Of a stretch of 6,129 bases of DNA, positions 5,429-6,129 are shown one piece after another. Numbering within the stretch: position 1 is the stretch's first letter; every line of letters starts with the position of its first letter. The DNA lies in assembly GCA_943356425.1 (NCBI GenBank), contig CALRFE010000046.1:1-6129 (forward strand), in the 5' to 3' direction. Source of the DNA: Candidatus Nomurabacteria bacterium. Lineage in GTDB: Bacteria > Patescibacteriota > Minisyncoccia > Phycocordibacterales > UBA9973. A program made the position numbers and the translations under genes. The notes beneath the pieces are model-generated. The model was given only the letters and a program-made list of their open reading frames with translations, did no database searches and was not told the DNA's origin.

Positions 5429-6129
5429 TTATGAAGCGAGGTCAAACGTCTCATCAATACGGATCTGTTTGACGAATTCGGGTACGTGCGAGACCAGGAT
5501 CATCGCACCTTCGTATTTATCAAGCGCCTGCGCGATAATCGGTAGATGACGGAAGTTGATGTGGTTTGTCGGTTCGTCTAAGATCAAAAGTCCTGGACGT
5601 TCGAGCACGAGCCGTGCAAATGCGACGAGTCCTTTCTGCCCTTCTGATAAATTTCCGATCTTCGTATTAATGACATCGCTTGTGATCAAAAAACTTGCAG
5701 CGGTACTTCGCAAATGGTGTTCATCGATTTTGCCTGTTGTTTCTTTTAAGACCTTTGCGAGTGATGCGTACACCGTGTCCTCAAAATTGAGCGTCGAAAA
5801 ATCTTGGCGATAATATCCAACCGTGATACCGCTCGTAATTTTTGCCCCCGGAGCTTTTCCGTTTGCAAGCGATTCCAAGAGTGTACTTTTGCCAATTCCG
5901 TTCGGGCCGGAGAGTAACAGATGTTGTTTTTTCTTAAGCGAAATATTTGCTTTGCGTGCGACGATCTTGTGCGTCTTCGGACTAACAATATTGAGCGCAG
6001 TGATATTGACGATCTCGCCGATCAGATCCGACTGACATGGAATAATAAAAGGTCGGATCGTCTTATCCTCTTTTCGAACATCAACCATTTCTTCTTCGAG
6101 CTCTTCTGCTTTTTCTCGCATACGTTTTG
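5429..6129 (-). CDS. ABC-F type ATPase, C-terminal half (second nucleotide-binding domain), 5' end outside window
   Basis: The reading frame is open to the window edge, with K-R preceding M-R-E-K-A-E-E-L-E-E-E. Those charged helical residues look like the end of the linker between the two ABC domains of an ABC-F protein, so the methionine at 6121 is internal and the gene is 5' partial. Numbering from that methionine, the second ABC domain shows Walker A GPNGIGKST (72-80), Q-loop Gln106 in YYRQDF, signature LSEGQ (158-162), Walker B LLILDEP (178-184) with catalytic Glu183, TNHIN, and H-loop Ser211-His212. No membrane segments are present. ABC-F proteins (EttA, Uup, antibiotic-resistance types) act on ribosomes, not in transport; the subfamily cannot be fixed without the N-terminal half. 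The H-loop reads SHVPEF where SHD..F is usual. The protein ends about 18 residues after the H-loop, so there is no long C-terminal extension of the Uup kind. The stop is TAA, followed by a terminator. Confidence 0.9.
   Translation of the reverse strand, partial: KRMREKAEELEEEMVDVRKEDKTIRPFIIPCQSDLIGEIVNITALNIVSPKTHKIVARKANISLKKKQHLLLSGPNGIGKSTLLESLANGKAPGAKITSGITVGYYRQDFSTLNFEDTVYASLAKVLKETTGKIDEHHLRSTAASFLITSDVINTKIGNLSEGQKGLVAFARLVLERPGLLILDEPTNHINFRHLPIIAQALDKYEGAMILVSHVPEFVKQIRIDETFDLAS

Overview
The window is ordinary, compact bacterial chromosome. All seven recognisable genes lie on the minus strand, and two of them are cut by the window edges. In transcription order (high to low coordinates) they are: the 3' part of an ABC-F type ATPase, guaB (IMP dehydrogenase), purA (adenylosuccinate synthetase), an AI-2E/PerM-type membrane protein, a TMEM175/DUF1211-type membrane protein, a CPBP-type membrane protease homologue, and the first 39 codons of a small MGMT-family protein. 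No RNA gene, mobile element, CRISPR array or phage gene is visible. No gap between genes exceeds about 100 bases.

Organism: the gene style suggests a Candidate Phyla Radiation (Patescibacteria, probably Parcubacteria-like) genome. The signs are minimal intergenic spacing, a small MGMT-like protein beginning 'MKTFSEKVYRVV', a divergent PurA, no Shine-Dalgarno motif at any of the six visible starts, and short membrane proteins typical of such genomes. This is an inference from protein style, not a phylogenetic result. The standard genetic code fits.

Layout: (1) 6129-5429, the ABC-F C-terminal half, closed by an intrinsic terminator hairpin at 5377-5421. (2) 5329-2524, guaB then purA, 34 bases apart and probably one transcript, closed by a perfect 13-bp terminator hairpin at 2468-2497. 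The two enzymes take IMP down its two branches, towards GMP and towards AMP, so the pair looks like an IMP branch-point operon. (3) 2436-1, three membrane proteins and the MGMT-family gene. DUF1211, CPBP and MGMT are packed 3 and 6 bases apart. Both the AI-2E gene and the DUF1211 gene have an extended -10 promoter so close to the ATG that the mRNAs would be leaderless or nearly so.

Most notable points: the two promoter/start arrangements implying leaderless transcripts; the complete lack of Shine-Dalgarno motifs; a purA whose base composition, GATC content and stop codon differ from its neighbours; over-representation of GATC and CGATCG outside purA; and a glutamine in the first position of the CPBP EExxxR motif. 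No convincing undescribed multi-gene system was found.
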